From Acrocarpospora pleiomorpha (GTDB taxonomy: Bacteria; Actinomycetota; Actinomycetes; Streptosporangiales; Streptosporangiaceae): 55,494 nt of DNA. Positions 33,063-41,608 of this stretch are shown piece by piece. A model generated the notes under the pieces. That model searched no databases. It was not told the origin of the DNA and saw nothing but the letters and a program-made list of their open reading frames with translations. The stretch covers positions 1 through 55,494 of the forward strand of contig NZ_BLAF01000073.1 of NCBI RefSeq assembly GCF_009687885.1. The letters are read 5' to 3'. Position 1 is the first letter of the stretch, and each line of letters starts with the position of its first letter. A program made the translations under genes and the position numbers.

Positions 33063-33998
33063 TCAACGTCCGCGCTCGTCGGCGGACTGGCGTCCCATCG
33101 CATCGCGCAGGGCGTCACCCAGCTTCGAGAGGCTCAAGATCGTGATCATGATCATCAGCGCCGGCGGGATCAGCAGGTAGTTGGCTGACCCCATATACTG
33201 CGCACCGTCCTTGAGCATCGTTCCCCAGGTCGCCTGCGGCGGCGCGGCTCCCAGGCCGAGGAACGTCAGGCTCGCCTCGGCGATGATGGCCGCGGCCGCC
33301 GCGAAGGTGACCTGGATGACGAGCGGTCCGACGATGGCGGGGAGGATGTGCCGGCGCAGGATCCGTGATGTGGGCACTCCGCTGGCGCGGGCGGCCTCGA
33401 TGTAGAGTTCCGACTTCGCCACCATCGTCGATGCGCGCGCCAGCCGGAAGATACCCGGGACCAGCACGATGCCGATCGCGATCATGGCGTTGGTCAGACC
33501 GGTTCCGAGGGTGCCCACCACGACCACCGCGAGGATCAGCGGCGGCAGGGCCATCAGGGCGTCGATCACGCGGCTCACGAGTCCGTCGACCACACCTTGG
33601 CGATAGCCGGCCACCAGCCCGAGGGCCACCCCCACGAGGAGCGCGATCAGGACCGCTTGGGTCGCGGCGAGGACGTCGACCCGGGTGGCGACGATGACAC
33701 GACTGAGGATGTCTCGCCCCAGGTCGTCGGTTCCGAGCCAGGCGTCCGCAGACGGGCGTTGAAGCTTGTGCTTCAGGTCGATGGCGTTGGGGTCCTCCGG
33801 TGCGATCCACAGCCCGAATACGACGAGGAGACCGATCACGGTAAGGACCACGAGGCTGACGATCGCCGACGGCTTCCTCACCAGCCGCCGCAGCACAACG
33901 CCACCCAAAGGCGGTCGATCCATCAGTTCGGCGGATTCATCGCCGCCGAGCGGGGGCACGGCCTGTGTGACCTCTTGGGCCTGGCTCACCGACGTCAT
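33063..33998 (-). CDS. ABC transporter permease (OppC/DppC-like)
   Basis: A 311-residue inner-membrane permease. After a cytosolic N-terminus it has one membrane segment (IVSLVVLTVIGLLVVFGLWI), the periplasmic HKLQRPSADAWLGTDDLGRD typical of the OppC-N domain, then five segments with the EAA loop YIEAARASGVPTSRILRRHI. Its ATG overlaps the OppB-like stop by 4 bp. Confidence 0.92.
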   Translation of the reverse strand: MTSVSQAQEVTQAVPPLGGDESAELMDRPPLGGVVLRRLVRKPSAIVSLVVLTVIGLLVVFGLWIAPEDPNAIDLKHKLQRPSADAWLGTDDLGRDILSRVIVATRVDVLAATQAVLIALLVGVALGLVAGYRQGVVDGLVSRVIDALMALPPLILAVVVVGTLGTGLTNAMIAIGIVLVPGIFRLARASTMVAKSELYIEAARASGVPTSRILRRHILPAIVGPLVIQVTFAAAAAIIAEASLTFLGLGAAPPQATWGTMLKDGAQYMGSANYLLIPPALMIMITILSLSKLGDALRDAMGRQSADERGR

Positions 33999-34939
33999 CG
34001 CTTTGCCAATCGGGGGTTGAGGTACCCATACGACAGGTCCGCGAGCAGGTTGACGACCAGGACGATGAGCGCGACGAACAAGACCATTCCTTGCAACGTA
34101 ACCAAGTCTCCGTTGATCACCGAGTCCACCCCCAGCGCCCCCACGCCGGGCAGTGCGAACAATCTCTCGACAACGACCGTGTTCCCGATCATGTAGACGA
34201 CTTCAAGGCTCAGGATCGTCACAATCGGGACCGCGGCGTTCTTCGCCGCGTGCTTTCCAGCCACCGACACGTACGTCAGCCCCTTCGCCCGCGCGGTCCG
34301 GACATAGTCCTCCTCGAGTGCGTCGAGGAGGGCGCCGCGGATCTGGCGCGTCATCAGAGCCGCCGGCACGAGCGCGAGGGCGATCGCGGGCAGGGTTGTG
34401 TAGGTCAGCCACGGACCCAGGCCCTCGGCGGGCGTGGCCGACCCGGTCGCCGGGAAGGCGGGATAATAGATTGCGAGCAGCAGGATGAGTAGGAGCCCGG
34501 AGACGAACGACGGCAGCGACATGAGCAGGGACGCGAAGCTTGAGATCAACGTGTCGAGGATGGTTCCCTTGCGGATCGCGGCAACCGTTCCCAGCAGCAC
34601 CGAGATGCCGATCGCGAACAACAGTGCCAGGCTCACCAGCGACAGCGTGACCGGCACGCGCTCGCGGAGGTTGTCGAGCACGGGGAGACCGGAGATCGGA
34701 GAGGTCCCGAAGTCGCCGTGCAGGGCGCTCCTCACGTAGTCGACGTACCGCTCCGGCAACGGCTGGTCGAGTCCCAGGGACGTCCGGACCTCGGCCACCT
34801 GCTCAGGGGTGGCGTTGCCGCCGGCCATCGTCAGCGCAGGATCAGCCGGCGAGAGGTCTGCCAGCAGGAAGACCATGAACATGAGGATCAGGACCGTGGG
34901 AACCGCGATCAGGATGCGGCGCAGAATGTAGACACCCAT
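33995..34939 (-). CDS. ABC transporter permease (OppB/DppB-like)
   Basis: A 314-residue inner-membrane permease starting MGVYILRRILIAVPTVLILM and carrying SLGLDQPLPERYVDYV, GDFGTSPISGLPVL and the EAA loop YVRTARAKGLTYVSVAGKHA. It is first in a five-gene overlapping operon (OppB, OppC, OppD, OppF, OYE). The 190 bp upstream should hold the promoter. No binding-protein gene adjoins the operon. Confidence 0.92.
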   Translation of the reverse strand: MGVYILRRILIAVPTVLILMFMVFLLADLSPADPALTMAGGNATPEQVAEVRTSLGLDQPLPERYVDYVRSALHGDFGTSPISGLPVLDNLRERVPVTLSLVSLALLFAIGISVLLGTVAAIRKGTILDTLISSFASLLMSLPSFVSGLLLILLLAIYYPAFPATGSATPAEGLGPWLTYTTLPAIALALVPAALMTRQIRGALLDALEEDYVRTARAKGLTYVSVAGKHAAKNAAVPIVTILSLEVVYMIGNTVVVERLFALPGVGALGVDSVINGDLVTLQGMVLFVALIVLVVNLLADLSYGYLNPRLAKR

Positions 34940-35130
34940 TGCGTTTCCACTTTCTAGTCTGATCGAAATGCCGGTCGTCCGGGTCTGGTGACGTACCTGG
35001 GAGGCTCACGGCGTCGCGTTCGCTGAGGCGATGGTCGGGCGAGGCTAACAATGCGTCCGGCCCCGTCTCCCGAGGCATCCCACTCACCGAGAGTCGGCGT
35101 CGCCCGAGACCTCCGCGCCGCCGTTCGCGC

Positions 35131-35871
35131 TCACCTCAGCCACGGCAGCATGACCCGAAGATGATCGTCCATGGCCCGCTGTGCCGAGAGCGCGTCGCGG
35201 GCGACCATTGCCTCCACGATCGCCCGGTGAGCCGCACCGATCTCGGCTGCCATCTCGTTCGCGGTCCCGCCGTCGACTCCCTCCTGCACCGGAATGCTGT
35301 GCATCGCGGTGAGGGTCTGGCAGACATTGATGAACATGCTCAAGGGTCGGTTGCCGGACAGCTCACCGATGGTGAGATGGAAGTCGTTGTGCGCGATGTA
35401 CTCCTCCGGCTTCTTGGTCCGCTCACTCTCGAGCGTCTCCCACAGGCGGCGCTCCCCTTCCGCGTCGAGGCGTTCGGTGGCCAGGCTGACCGCATGCAGT
35501 TCGAGCACGGCGCGAGTGCTGTAGAGCTGGGACGGTTCCACGCGCTCGTACTCGAGGAACATCGCAGTGGATGCGATCACGGCGCTTCCATCCGGATCGC
35601 CGACGTAGATCCCCCCGCGTGGCCCCCGCCTGGCCGTCACCATGGAGAGGTATTCGAGGATGCGGATCGCCTCGCGGAAGACCGCACGGCTTACGCCGTA
35701 CTTCTCGATGAGCGCTGCCTCGCTGCCCAGGAAGGAGTGGCGCGGAGCAGCCTCCTTGATGATGTCCCGGGAGATCCGGAACGCGAGAGCCTCCGCGATC
35801 TTGCCACCGGCGTCGGGCCTGACGTGGTCGAGATACCCCCGACCCTGCTCCGGAAAAGTCTCTGCCGTCAC
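35131..35871 (-). CDS. GntR-family regulator with FCD domain
   Basis: A 246-residue regulator. The winged helix spans about residues 22-90 (LGSEAALIEKYGVSRAVFRE, IRILEYLSMVTARRGPRGGI) and the all-helical FCD effector domain follows (LYSTRAVLELHAVSLATERL, HNDFHLTIGELSGN, HRAIVEAMVARDALSAQRAM), ending DDHLRVMLPWLR. FCD regulators bind carboxylates or acyl-CoAs through a metal site. GTG 35871 was chosen to begin just before the helical start; an upstream GTG at 35967 would place translation inside the operator pair at 35968-36001. It lies between the beta-oxidation-type operon and the transporter operon, both of which it could control. Confidence 0.87.
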   Translation of the reverse strand: MTAETFPEQGRGYLDHVRPDAGGKIAEALAFRISRDIIKEAAPRHSFLGSEAALIEKYGVSRAVFREAIRILEYLSMVTARRGPRGGIYVGDPDGSAVIASTAMFLEYERVEPSQLYSTRAVLELHAVSLATERLDAEGERRLWETLESERTKKPEEYIAHNDFHLTIGELSGNRPLSMFINVCQTLTAMHSIPVQEGVDGGTANEMAAEIGAAHRAIVEAMVARDALSAQRAMDDHLRVMLPWLR

Positions 35872-35967
35872 GCTGAGGTCACCCCTGTCCCGCGCATTGT
35901 GCGGGCACGTCGGATCCCCCGATGCTCCCGTCGAGTCCTGGGCGTCACCGCGGCAGCGGGTACCCAC

Positions 35968-36001
35968 TTGTGTGCACTTACCTCACATTGAGTGCACTCA
36001 T
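35968..36001. promoter_or_regulatory. Tandem operator sites upstream of the GntR gene
   Basis: TTGAGTGCACTCA at 35988-36000 and the degenerate TTGTGTGCACTTA at 35968-35980 are spaced 20 bp apart, about two helical turns. The first shares 16 bases (TGAGTGCACTCAATGT on the minus strand) with the palindrome at the IclR gene. Confidence 0.6.
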
Positions 36002-36063
36002 CTTTCCTCATCGCCGATGAACCGTCCAGCGGAACTGCCAGTCTCGGCGGTCGGACCGACCCT

Positions 36064-36093
36064 CCCAGGCCCGGTACTGCTGCCGGGCCTGGG
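36064..36093. terminator. Terminator of the 36-41.5 kb operon
   Basis: CCCAGGCCCGG and CCGGGCCTGGG form a perfect 11-bp stem with an 8-base loop, 18 bp beyond the stop of the leftward crotonase gene. Confidence 0.75.
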
Positions 36094-36111
36094 TCGGCCG
36101 GCGGGCGACGG

Positions 36112-36885
36112 TCATCCGGTCGCGGGCTTGGCTGAGCCGGAGGGAACGACGCCGAGGATCTCCTCGACGCGCGCCCGGAACTCCGGCGACGACAGAAGCT
36201 GCGCCTGGGTCTGCGCGCAGCGCGTCAGGTACTCGTCGCTGGGCCAGCGCCGCGCGCGGTTCAACGCGGCGTAGCCGGCCACGGTCCGCTCGGGGAGAGC
36301 GGCAAGCTGCCGGGCGACCGAGTGGGCGGCGGCGTACGCGCCGTCAGGTGCGAACGCCGCAACGCCCAAGGTCTCGCACTCGGGGCCATCGAGCCTGCGC
36401 TGGTCGAGCATGAGCTGCCACGCGAGCATGTCGTTGATCCCCGACAGGAAGTAGCTCCCGGCGCCGGCGGCGATGAGTCCCGCGCGAGCCCACCCTTGCC
36501 GCATCCATCCGTCTGGCCCGACGAAGCGGAGGTCGCAGGCGAGCGCGTAGTCCATGCCCAGGCCGACGGCGGCACCGTCCACCGCCGCGATGGTCGGCAC
36601 GGGGCAGTCGCGCAGGGCGCGGACCACGGCGTGGATCTTGCCGTACACGATCGGCATGACCTCCTCGGCGCTGGCCTCGCGGGTCAGCCGGGCGAAGGTC
36701 CGCAGATCACCCCCCGAGCAGAATGCGCCCTCGCCGGTCAGAACGACCGCCCGGGAGCGCGTCCCGGCCTCGGTCAGAGCCAGGGCCAGCTCCTCGGCCT
36801 CAGCCGGTCCGACCGCGTTCCGCTTCTCGGGCCAGCGGAGGGTCACCACCGCGACATCGTCTTGGACCGCGACTTCAGCACCCAC
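36112..36885 (-). CDS. Crotonase-fold protein lacking both catalytic glutamates
   Basis: A 257-residue enoyl-CoA hydratase/isomerase superfamily protein. CoA and oxyanion blocks are clear (WPEKRNAVGPAEAEELALAL, GAFCSGGDLRTFARL, AAVDGAAVGLGMDYALACDL). The two glutamates used by classical hydratases are replaced: GGGxEL reads GLGMDYA and the xPE position reads QGWARAG. Plain hydration is therefore unlikely; isomerase, C-C hydrolase or other crotonase chemistry should be considered. GTG 36885 follows GGAG. It is last in the leftward operon, before the terminator. Confidence 0.85.
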   Translation of the reverse strand: MGAEVAVQDDVAVVTLRWPEKRNAVGPAEAEELALALTEAGTRSRAVVLTGEGAFCSGGDLRTFARLTREASAEEVMPIVYGKIHAVVRALRDCPVPTIAAVDGAAVGLGMDYALACDLRFVGPDGWMRQGWARAGLIAAGAGSYFLSGINDMLAWQLMLDQRRLDGPECETLGVAAFAPDGAYAAAHSVARQLAALPERTVAGYAALNRARRWPSDEYLTRCAQTQAQLLSSPEFRARVEEILGVVPSGSAKPATG

Positions 36886-36939
36886 GTCGTCCTACTCCTT
36901 CTCTCGCTCGAACTGATTCTCGATCTGCTATCTGGCCAG

Positions 36940-37842
36940 CTACTTGAAGCCGAGGTCGGTCCAGGGGCGGTACACCGCCTGGAGCGCTTCCTTGGGCGAG
37001 GCGGCGCGCTCGCGCTCCTTGAAGAGGTTGATCTCGTCGTCTCTCCACTTGAGATTGGAGAAGAGCGGATGCGCGACGCTGGCGAAGTTGCGCCACTGCG
37101 CCAGGCCCTGGAGGTTCCAGAACATCTTCATCGCCTGCCGGCCGATCATCAGGCCGTCGGTTGAGTGCGCGGCGATCGCCTGCGCATAGCGCATCGTCTC
37201 GTCTGCCAGGTCGTCTCGGGGCACGACCGAGGCGATGAAGCCCCATTCGTGGAGCTCTTGGCTGGTCACGGTTCTGCCGGTGAGCAGCAGCTCGTAGCCT
37301 CGGTTGATGCCGAGGCGGCTCAGGAGGACCGGCAGCCCCATGTCGAGGCCGGCCAGACCGATACGACTCTGGGGCCTGCCGAAGAACGCGTCGTCGGAGG
37401 CGACCACGATGTCGCAGAACAGGGCGAGCCGGAAGCCGAGCCCGATCGCCGCCCCTTGAACGGAGGCCACGACCGTCTTGTCGCACAGCAGCAGCTCGTC
37501 GGCCCAGATGTCCTCGATCTCGTTGATGTGCCGGATGCGCGACGACTGCGGCGGACGTCGGTCGCCGCGGGCGATCGACTGGCTGTCCATCGGCGTCTTG
37601 TTGATGTCCTCGCCTCCGCAGAAGTTCTTCCCGGCGCCGGCGAGGATGATGACCTTGATGTCATCGTCGGACTGGCACGCGCGCAGGTGGCGGGCGAGCA
37701 GCTCATTCATCTCCGGGGTCGCGACGATGTTGGCCTTGTCCGGCCGGTTCAGCGTGATCCGCGCGATGTGCCTCGCCGGGTGGTCCAGCACCACCAGCTC
37801 GTCCGCCGCGTGCTCATCTGCCCGCCCATTGGTCGATGTCAT
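36940..37842 (-). CDS. Crotonase-fold protein (enoyl-CoA hydratase/isomerase family)
   Basis: A 300-residue crotonase-superfamily member with HIARITLNRPDKANIVATPE, LAGAGKNFCGGEDINKTPMD and QGAAIGLGFRLALFCDIVVA. The first catalytic Glu position is Arg (GFRLAL) and the second is Gln (FGRPQSRIGL). An unusually long insert (QSIARGDRRPPQSSRIRHIN, about residues 90-110) follows the oxyanion loop. It is larger than a standard 260-residue hydratase. Its ATG overlaps the upstream acyl-CoA dehydrogenase stop (ATGA). It could act on a bulky ring-bearing CoA ester. Confidence 0.85.
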   Translation of the reverse strand: MTSTNGRADEHAADELVVLDHPARHIARITLNRPDKANIVATPEMNELLARHLRACQSDDDIKVIILAGAGKNFCGGEDINKTPMDSQSIARGDRRPPQSSRIRHINEIEDIWADELLLCDKTVVASVQGAAIGLGFRLALFCDIVVASDDAFFGRPQSRIGLAGLDMGLPVLLSRLGINRGYELLLTGRTVTSQELHEWGFIASVVPRDDLADETMRYAQAIAAHSTDGLMIGRQAMKMFWNLQGLAQWRNFASVAHPLFSNLKWRDDEINLFKERERAASPKEALQAVYRPWTDLGFK

Positions 37843-39008
37843 GAAGCCTCTCCGATGTCGTCTCGTCCGGGTTCATCGCCGAGAAGCTCACTGGCGAGCC
37901 ACTCGAGGTGCCGGTGTGGCTGGCCGAGGTACGCCGCCGAGGACTTCGCGCGCCGTAGGTAGAGATGCGAGTCGTCCTCCCAGGTGAAGCCGAGCCCGCC
38001 GTGCACGTGCAGGGCGGAGGTGGCGATGCTGGTGAGTGCCGTCGACGCGCGTACCTTGGCCAGGCTGGCTGCTGTCGTCAGCTGGTCGGCGTCCTGGCCG
38101 GTGCAGCGGCGGGCGTGGTAGACCGCACTGCGCGCTCCTTCCAGCTCGACGAGCATGTCGACGCATCGGTGCTTGACCGCCTGGAAGGAACCGATCGCTC
38201 GGCCGAACTGGACGCGCAATCCTGCATAGCCGACGGCTCGGTCGAGGGATCGGCTCGCGGCTCCCACCTGTTCGCAGGAGTGGGCGATGCTGGCGATGGC
38301 GAGCACTTGGCGAGTCGGGAACGCGTCCGCCGCTGCGGAGATCAGCTTCGCTGGCACGTCGCTGAGAGCGACCGCCGCCGCGGCGCGGGTGAGGTCGAGG
38401 GTGTCGAGTGGCCGAACCTGGACGGCGGCTGCCGACGGGTCGACCGCGAAGAGCCGGTCGATGCCGCGATGCTGCGCGATCACGAGGAGCACGTCGGCGT
38501 CGGCGGCACCCACGACGTAGGACACGGTCCCGGACACGCGGAACGCGCCGGGGGCCGTGCCGTCCTCGACGGCGCGGAGCTTCGTCTGGGAAACGAACGG
38601 TGCGCACGCGGTACCGAGTACGAGCGTGGTGAGGGTCGTACCGTCGTGGATGCGGCCGAGGAGGTCAGTGGCGGCGGACGTCGGACCGCACGCCAGCAGC
38701 GCGGGTACGGCCATCGCGACCGTCGGCAGCAGCGGCGCCAGCGCCAGATGCCGGCCGACAGACTCCATGACGACGCACAGGCCACGGAACCCGAGGCCGG
38801 CGCCGCCGAGGTGCTCGGGGCTTGCGACGCCCGCCAGGCCGAGCTCGCGCGCAGCCCGGGTCCAGGTGGAGCGGGGGTACGGGGCGCCGTCCTCGATCCT
38901 GGTCCGACTGGTCGGGAGATCGTCGTGGACGCGTATGAACTCCTCGACGACCTGCGCGACGGTGGCCTCGTCCTCGGTCACCATCAGGCCGGACGGCGTC
39001 GTGCTCAC
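37839..39008 (-). CDS. Acyl-CoA dehydrogenase family protein
   Basis: A 389-residue protein with the acyl-CoA dehydrogenase layout: LGLAGVASPEHLGGAGLGFR, GTVSYVVGAADADVLLVIAQ, LRVQFGRAIGSFQAVKHRCV and the C-terminal GGLGFTWEDDSHLYLRRAKS. It resembles the divergent FadE partners of actinobacterial sterol pathways that work as heterotetramers. The N-terminal domain carries an extension before the family start. GTG 39008 overlaps the synthetase stop and follows AGGAG. Confidence 0.87.
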   Translation of the reverse strand: MSTTPSGLMVTEDEATVAQVVEEFIRVHDDLPTSRTRIEDGAPYPRSTWTRAARELGLAGVASPEHLGGAGLGFRGLCVVMESVGRHLALAPLLPTVAMAVPALLACGPTSAATDLLGRIHDGTTLTTLVLGTACAPFVSQTKLRAVEDGTAPGAFRVSGTVSYVVGAADADVLLVIAQHRGIDRLFAVDPSAAAVQVRPLDTLDLTRAAAAVALSDVPAKLISAAADAFPTRQVLAIASIAHSCEQVGAASRSLDRAVGYAGLRVQFGRAIGSFQAVKHRCVDMLVELEGARSAVYHARRCTGQDADQLTTAASLAKVRASTALTSIATSALHVHGGLGFTWEDDSHLYLRRAKSSAAYLGQPHRHLEWLASELLGDEPGRDDIGEAS

Positions 39009-40696
39009 TCGAGGGCTCCTGTCAGTAGCTCGAGCCAGGCCGGGTCGCCTTCGCGGTCGAGTAGCTCGTGAATCACGATGCGGCGGGCGTGGCCGAGGTC
39101 GACCTTGTGGGTGGGGGTGAACTTCAGCCTGGACTCGTCCACGAGGACGACCCGCCGCGGAACCTTGTAGCCGGACAGGAGGGTCCGCAGGTAGGCGGTG
39201 ACCTCGGCTTCGTCCACCGTGTCGTCTGCGGGAACGGCGCACAGGATCAGGACCTCTCCCCGATCAGGGTGCGGGACGGCCACCGCGGCGACGCGCCGGA
39301 GACGGTGCCATCCAGTCAGGGCGTTCTCGACCTCCACCGGTGACACGTTCGTCCCGCCGGACCTGATCACCGAGTCGGCTCGTCCGCGGAAATAGAGTCG
39401 ACCCTCCTCGTCCAGCAAGCCGAGGTCGGAGGTCGGGAAGAACCCCTCCTCATCGAAAGGCAAGGGCTGGTCGTCGTAGCGGATCATCAGCGAGTCACCT
39501 CGGACGCAAATCCGGCCCACTTCTCCGAACGGGACGGTCTGTTCGGTGTCGGGATCGGTGACCTTGACCTCGGCACCGGGCACCACCCAGCCTTCCGAGC
39601 CGGCGACCTGCTCGGGATCGATGTCGGCCGGGAACGACGAGACCAGGGTGCACATCTCCGACAGGCCGTATCCGCCGGGGCTCCACCGCTCGGTGATCCC
39701 GAGGGCATCACGGAGCGGGCTGCGGCGGTGCACACCGCGCAGTGCCGAGAGGTCGAGGTCGCCGAACTTCGGGTGCGACACCATTTGGTGATCAAGATGC
39801 ACCGGGGAGATCAGCTTTGTCGCCCGCTCGCGCTCGAGGAACGCCAGCGCGGACTCGGCGTTGAATCGGGGCATGGCCAGCAGCGTCGCGCCTGAGCTGA
39901 GTGCGGCCCCGAGGGACTTGCACAACCCGGAGGACCAGAAGTATGGCGACAGGCTCATCAGACGGTCGTCGGGAGTGAGCCGCAGCAGGTCGGAATACCG
40001 GTAGCTCTGCAGGCAGATCGCGCGATGACTGTGCAGGACGGCCTTTGGCATCCCCGTCGACCCTGAGGTGAACAGCAGCGCCGCGTCCTGCTCGGGACCC
40101 ACCGCGGCCCGCTCTGGCGCCGGCTCGCGGTCGAGGACCGCGTCGTCGTCGAGGACGACAACCCAGTCGATGAAGCCGATCCTCTTCCCGACCGGGTACA
40201 CCTGAAGGCCAACGGACACGAGTGAGTCGATTCCGGCCAGGGCACGGACGAACTCCAGGAGCTCGGGCGCGAGCCTGCTCGTGGTGACCAGCAGACGCGC
40301 GCCACTACGCTCGAGGCAGCCGCTGATCTCTGCAGCGGTTCCGAACGAGTTCAGCAGTACGCTCGCCGCGCCGGCCCGGGCCGCCCCATGCAGTGCGACG
40401 ACGAACTGCGGGCCGTTCGGCAGCAGCAACGCCACCCTGGCCCCGTCTTGCGGATGCAGCTCAGCCAGCAGGTGCGCGAATGCCGCGGAGCGGTGCGCGA
40501 GCTCGGCATAGGAGGTCGACGTGGTCGGAGTGACGATCGCGGGCGCGTCTGCGAAGCGCGCGACCGAACGTTCGAGCAGTCCGGGAAGCGTGAGCTGCGT
40601 GGCCGGGTCGACCCCGAGCGCGGCGAGAAGTGTCTGGGCCGGCTGGCCAGCCCACCGTGCGAGGAGCTGCTGGCGGCCGGTGGCCTCCGTGGTCAT
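39005..40696 (-). CDS. Acyl-CoA synthetase (AMP-binding, FadD-type)
   Basis: A 563-residue adenylate-forming enzyme. P-loop LLFTSGSTGMPKAVLHSH, A5 motif GYGLSEMC, A7 region LYFRGRADSVIRSGGTNVSP and the terminal catalytic Lys in FTPTHKVDLG are present. It should activate a carboxylate as its CoA ester with ATP, feeding the adjacent dehydrogenase and crotonases. In steroid pathways such enzymes act on side-chain acids or on ring propionates (HIP); which applies here cannot be told. The ATG overlaps the upstream crotonase stop (ATGA). Confidence 0.9.
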   Translation of the reverse strand: MTTEATGRQQLLARWAGQPAQTLLAALGVDPATQLTLPGLLERSVARFADAPAIVTPTTSTSYAELAHRSAAFAHLLAELHPQDGARVALLLPNGPQFVVALHGAARAGAASVLLNSFGTAAEISGCLERSGARLLVTTSRLAPELLEFVRALAGIDSLVSVGLQVYPVGKRIGFIDWVVVLDDDAVLDREPAPERAAVGPEQDAALLFTSGSTGMPKAVLHSHRAICLQSYRYSDLLRLTPDDRLMSLSPYFWSSGLCKSLGAALSSGATLLAMPRFNAESALAFLERERATKLISPVHLDHQMVSHPKFGDLDLSALRGVHRRSPLRDALGITERWSPGGYGLSEMCTLVSSFPADIDPEQVAGSEGWVVPGAEVKVTDPDTEQTVPFGEVGRICVRGDSLMIRYDDQPLPFDEEGFFPTSDLGLLDEEGRLYFRGRADSVIRSGGTNVSPVEVENALTGWHRLRRVAAVAVPHPDRGEVLILCAVPADDTVDEAEVTAYLRTLLSGYKVPRRVVLVDESRLKFTPTHKVDLGHARRIVIHELLDREGDPAWLELLTGALE

Positions 40697-41553
40697 GCGC
40701 CGCGCGCCTCCACGTACAGGGACAGCACGTCCAGTGGCTCCGCGGTGCGATCGGCCCACTCCGGCTGCCGCTTGTCGACGAAGGCCTTAGGGCCTTCCTT
40801 GGAGTCCGGGTGGTCCCAGTGGCCGCGGACCTGATCGAAGCCGTGCTGCATCCCGGCGAGCAGCGGCTGCCCGACAGAACCCCAGATCGCGAGCTTGCTC
40901 GCACGGATGGCGGCCGGGGAGTTCGCGGCGATCCCTCGCGCGATCTCGCGCGCACGCGTGAGCAACCGCTCGGCCGCGACGACCTCATGGACCAAGCCGA
41001 TCCGGAGCGCTTCGTCGGCGTCCAGCCTGAGCGACCTGCCCATCACGGCAAGCCGCAGCGCCTGTCCGCCTCCGATGCGGTGGGCGAGCATGATCGGCTC
41101 CAGGGCGGCGACCTGGCCGACCGAGACGTGGGTGTCGGTGAATGTGGCGTGCTCAGAGGCCACCACGACGTCGCCGTCGGCGACGAAGTGGAGCCCGGCG
41201 CCGGCGCACACGCCGTTCACCGCCACGACGACAGGTAGGAGGCTGTCGTTGCGCAGCGCGGAGACCTTGCCTGCGTCCCGGACGTCGGTGGCCTTGGCGC
41301 TCTGTGGGCGAATGCCGCCCCGCTCCTTGTTCTCCCGCAGGTCCATTCCGGTGCAGAAGGCGCGCTCGCCGGCTCCGGTGACGACCGCGACGCGGCACGT
41401 CGGGTCCGCCTCGAGCTCATGCCACACGCGACGCAATGCGAAGTGGACATTCTCGCCGAGTGCGTTAAGCCGCTCGGGCCGGTTGATGGTCAGTACGGCG
41501 ACAGGCCCCTCTCGAGTGAGCAGCAGCTCGTCGGTTCCGGTGGTCAGGTCCAT
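40693..41553 (-). CDS. Crotonase-fold protein (enoyl-CoA hydratase/isomerase family)
   Basis: A 286-residue crotonase homologue with GPVAVLTINRPERLNALGEN, GAGERAFCTGMDLRENKERG and VNGVCAGAGLHFVADGDVVV. The canonical Glu sites are His in both places (GLHFVA and FTDTHVSVG); the DTHVSVG signature defines an actinobacterial subgroup without assigned chemistry that I know of. AAGGAGA lies before ATG 41553. It opens a coupled five-gene run (crotonase, FadD, FadE, crotonase, crotonase). Confidence 0.86.
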   Translation of the reverse strand: MDLTTGTDELLLTREGPVAVLTINRPERLNALGENVHFALRRVWHELEADPTCRVAVVTGAGERAFCTGMDLRENKERGGIRPQSAKATDVRDAGKVSALRNDSLLPVVVAVNGVCAGAGLHFVADGDVVVASEHATFTDTHVSVGQVAALEPIMLAHRIGGGQALRLAVMGRSLRLDADEALRIGLVHEVVAAERLLTRAREIARGIAANSPAAIRASKLAIWGSVGQPLLAGMQHGFDQVRGHWDHPDSKEGPKAFVDKRQPEWADRTAEPLDVLSLYVEARGA

Positions 41554-41608
41554 GGCGTCTCCTTGTGGGGGTGGCGGCGGGCGGGGCGCCCTTCCGGGTC
41601 GGAGCGCC

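Noticed and set aside
36064..36093. Reading the 11-bp stem near 36.08 kb as a regulator operator
   Set aside because: Its length, GC content and position just after the crotonase stop fit a terminator better, and it shares nothing with the TTGAGTGCACTCA sites.
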